This document shows, one piece after another, positions 12,910-14,461 of a DNA stretch of 14,461 nt. Numbering within the stretch: position 1 is the first letter of the stretch; every line of letters starts with the position of its first letter. The DNA comes from Actinobacteria bacterium ATB1 (GTDB lineage Bacteria; Actinomycetota; Acidimicrobiia; UBA2766): NCBI GenBank assembly GCA_021404985.1, contig QWHP01000013.1:1-14461 (forward strand), in the 5' to 3' direction. The notes under the pieces are model-generated. The model was given only the letters and a program-made list of their open reading frames with translations, ran no database searches and was not told the DNA's origin. Both the position numbers and the translations under genes were made by a program.

Positions 12910-14461
12910 CTATTGCTGGGCGAAGAGCCTTTCCACCTCTGAGGCGAGGTCGAGCGGCCCATCGCCCTCGAGGTCCAAAGTGAGCCGCCGGATCTGGCCG
13001 CTGAACCGGAAGGGTGGCCGCCACCGGGAGGGATCTATGGAGTCGGTCGAGTCATAGCCACAGGTCATCCCCCCTCCCAGGCCGGTCATGATCGGGATGG
13101 AGTGCGGCAACTCGGCCTCGGCGAGCAACCGGCCGTCGCAGAAGATCTTGCTGCGCGCCGGGACCCCTTTCCCGAACAGCAGGTTCGGGCCGCCGGTCGG
13201 CTCGAACTCGTATCTGAGGATGTGCTCACCCACCGCGACCCGCGTGTCGGACTCCACGGCGAAACACTCGACGCCAAGGTAGTTGTACACGTGGGCGAGG
13301 CGCCCGTCCTGCATGTAGAAGGCGAACCCGCCGTGGCGTCCCCCCTGGGAGAAGAGGATTCCCTCGGCATCCTCGTGGTCGATCTGGACCTCCGCTTCGA
13401 GGCTGTAGGGACGGTTCACCAACGCCGGCGCCGCGGCGAAGGGGAGGGGCGCAGCATCCGGGTAGAACACGATCTGCGTACGAGAACCACTCGGTTCGGG
13501 TCTCCCGAGGAGGCGCTGGAGACTGACACCGGCAAGGGGGAGAACCCCGTACTTGCCGGCCTCGACATACCAACGCTGGATCATCTCCCGCAGCTGACCG
13601 GGCTCTGCTTCGGCGAGGTCCGTCGTCTCGGTGGGGTCTCTGGTGAGGTCGTAGAGCTCCCAGCCGTCGGCGTCGAGCTGGTCGAGAATCTCGCCCGTCA
13701 GGTCCGAGATCCCGAACAGCCTTCCATTCTGCGCGGCCTCCACGAAACTGGGTCCGACCCATGGGCACACCGCCTTCCAGCCCCTGTGGTAGACGGACCG
13801 GTGACCGAACATCTCGAAGTACTGCGTCTCGTGCCTGGACTCCGCATCGGCGTCGTCGAAGGTGTGCCGGAAGCTGACTCCGTGGATGTCCGACTGTGGG
13901 ACCCCCCGGATCGTGGCAGGCGCTTCGATACCGATGGCGTCGAGCAGGGTGGGCACTATGTCGACCGAGTGCGCGTACTGACTCCGCACTTCGTCCTCGG
14001 CGTCGACGCCCGCCGGCCAGGAGACGACGCAGAGGTCGCTGATTCCACCTCGATAGGTCTCCCGTTTCCATCTGCGGAACGGTGTGTTCCCGGCCCATGC
14101 CCAACCCCACGCATAGTGGGGGAACGTGTCGACACCGCCCCAACGGTCGTAGTACTCAAGGTTGCGCTCGACGGTGTCGGGGGCATTGTTGAAGATGAAG
14201 CCCTCGTTCACGGAACCGAACTGCCGCCCCTCGGCACTTGCGCCGTTGTCGGACACGACGATCACAATGGTGTTGTCGAGCTCTCCGAGTTCCTCGATGA
14301 AGTCGAGCACACGGCCGAAGTGGTGGTCGGTCTGGGTGAGGAAGCCGGCGTACACCTCCATCTGACGTGCGTAGAGGCGCTTCGCGTCCTCAGTGAGGCT
14401 TTCCCAGGCCGGGACGTCCGGATCGCGGTCGGACAGCACAGTTCCCTCCGGTACAAGTCCC
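12910..14461 (-). CDS. Arylsulfatase, 5' part beyond the window
   Basis: At least 516 aa of a type I sulfatase; the frame is open to the window edge, so the N-terminus is outside. That missing part should hold the CxPSR formylglycine site. Seen here: PEGTVL...RDPDVPAW, the helix RQMEVYAGFLTQTDH, IVVSDNGAS (the Asp-Asn pair that binds calcium), NTPFRRWKRETYRGG (the Lys/Arg-rich active-site loop), HSVDIVPTLLDAIGI, and RHETQYFEMFGHRSVYHRGWKAV with the later active-site residues and WELYDLTRDPTETTDLA, the usual sulfatase C-terminal strand. The last 170 residues or so form a beta-rich extra domain found in the long (about 780-aa) bacterial arylsulfatases. These hydrolyse sulfate esters; the substrate is not predictable. 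GTG 14439 is an internal codon, not the start. Confidence 0.94.
   Translation of the reverse strand, partial: GLVPEGTVLSDRDPDVPAWESLTEDAKRLYARQMEVYAGFLTQTDHHFGRVLDFIEELGELDNTIVIVVSDNGASAEGRQFGSVNEGFIFNNAPDTVERNLEYYDRWGGVDTFPHYAWGWAWAGNTPFRRWKRETYRGGISDLCVVSWPAGVDAEDEVRSQYAHSVDIVPTLLDAIGIEAPATIRGVPQSDIHGVSFRHTFDDADAESRHETQYFEMFGHRSVYHRGWKAVCPWVGPSFVEAAQNGRLFGISDLTGEILDQLDADGWELYDLTRDPTETTDLAEAEPGQLREMIQRWYVEAGKYGVLPLAGVSLQRLLGRPEPSGSRTQIVFYPDAAPLPFAAAPALVNRPYSLEAEVQIDHEDAEGILFSQGGRHGGFAFYMQDGRLAHVYNYLGVECFAVESDTRVAVGEHILRYEFEPTGGPNLLFGKGVPARSKIFCDGRLLAEAELPHSIPIMTGLGGGMTCGYDSTDSIDPSRWRPPFRFSGQIRRLTLDLEGDGPLDLASEVERLFAQQ

Noticed and set aside
13226..14143. 305-aa open frame on the minus strand
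   Set aside because: Out-of-frame shadow of the sulfatase, which carries the recognisable motifs on the same strand.

Overview
The window is GC-rich double-stranded bacterial DNA that reads like an actinobacterium (Actinomycetota). The support is a DUF1876 protein (a small family largely confined to that phylum), an F420/luciferase-type (LLM) oxidoreductase, GTG/TTG starts, strong GGAGG ribosome sites mixed with apparently leaderless starts, and strongly GC-biased third codon positions. No rRNA, tRNA, CRISPR array, insertion sequence or phage gene was recognised. Placement below phylum is not possible from the sequence alone.

Layout. Bases 1-1073 (+): an unrecognised 155-aa protein, a strong hairpin, then a nitrobindin (heme beta-barrel) gene broken by a single extra base. 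1095-3302 (-): a CHASE4-HAMP-histidine kinase-receiver hybrid sensor. 3477-4259 (+), divergent from it: a secreted HAD phosphatase of the lipin/LNS2 type. 4333-6080 (+): a MarR repressor overlapping an MFS exporter by 4 bp, with an inverted-repeat operator abutting the repressor start. A hairpin-rich convergent junction follows. 6123-10724 (-) holds, in transcription order, a truncated ArsR-type HTH reading frame, a multi-pass membrane protein that lacks a normal start, a TDT/SLAC1-type anion transporter, mscL, a small secreted protein preceded by a long leader hairpin, a class I methyltransferase and a limonene-epoxide-hydrolase-like enzyme. 10925-12139 (+): an LLM oxidoreductase and the DUF1876 protein, followed by a hairpin. 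12227-14461 (-): the remains of a membrane-anchored protein with an HExxH motif, then the 3' two thirds or so of an arylsulfatase that runs off the right edge.

Working together. The clearest units are the MarR-MFS efflux pair (autoregulated drug or metabolite export) and the methyltransferase-epoxide hydrolase pair. MscL, the TDT transporter and the CHASE4 sensor suit a cell that senses and adjusts to external conditions, but no single pathway links the whole window.

Three loci are visibly broken: nitrobindin (+1 base), ArsR/membrane protein (frame junction with no start) and the HExxH protein (frameshift plus in-frame TGA). They are either real decay or single-base errors in a draft or metagenomic assembly; read-level data are needed to decide. 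I found no convincing undescribed multi-gene system. The best leads are the HExxH protein family, the secreted LNS2 phosphatase beside the hybrid kinase, the leader hairpin at 7861-7897, and the ArsR/membrane-protein junction.
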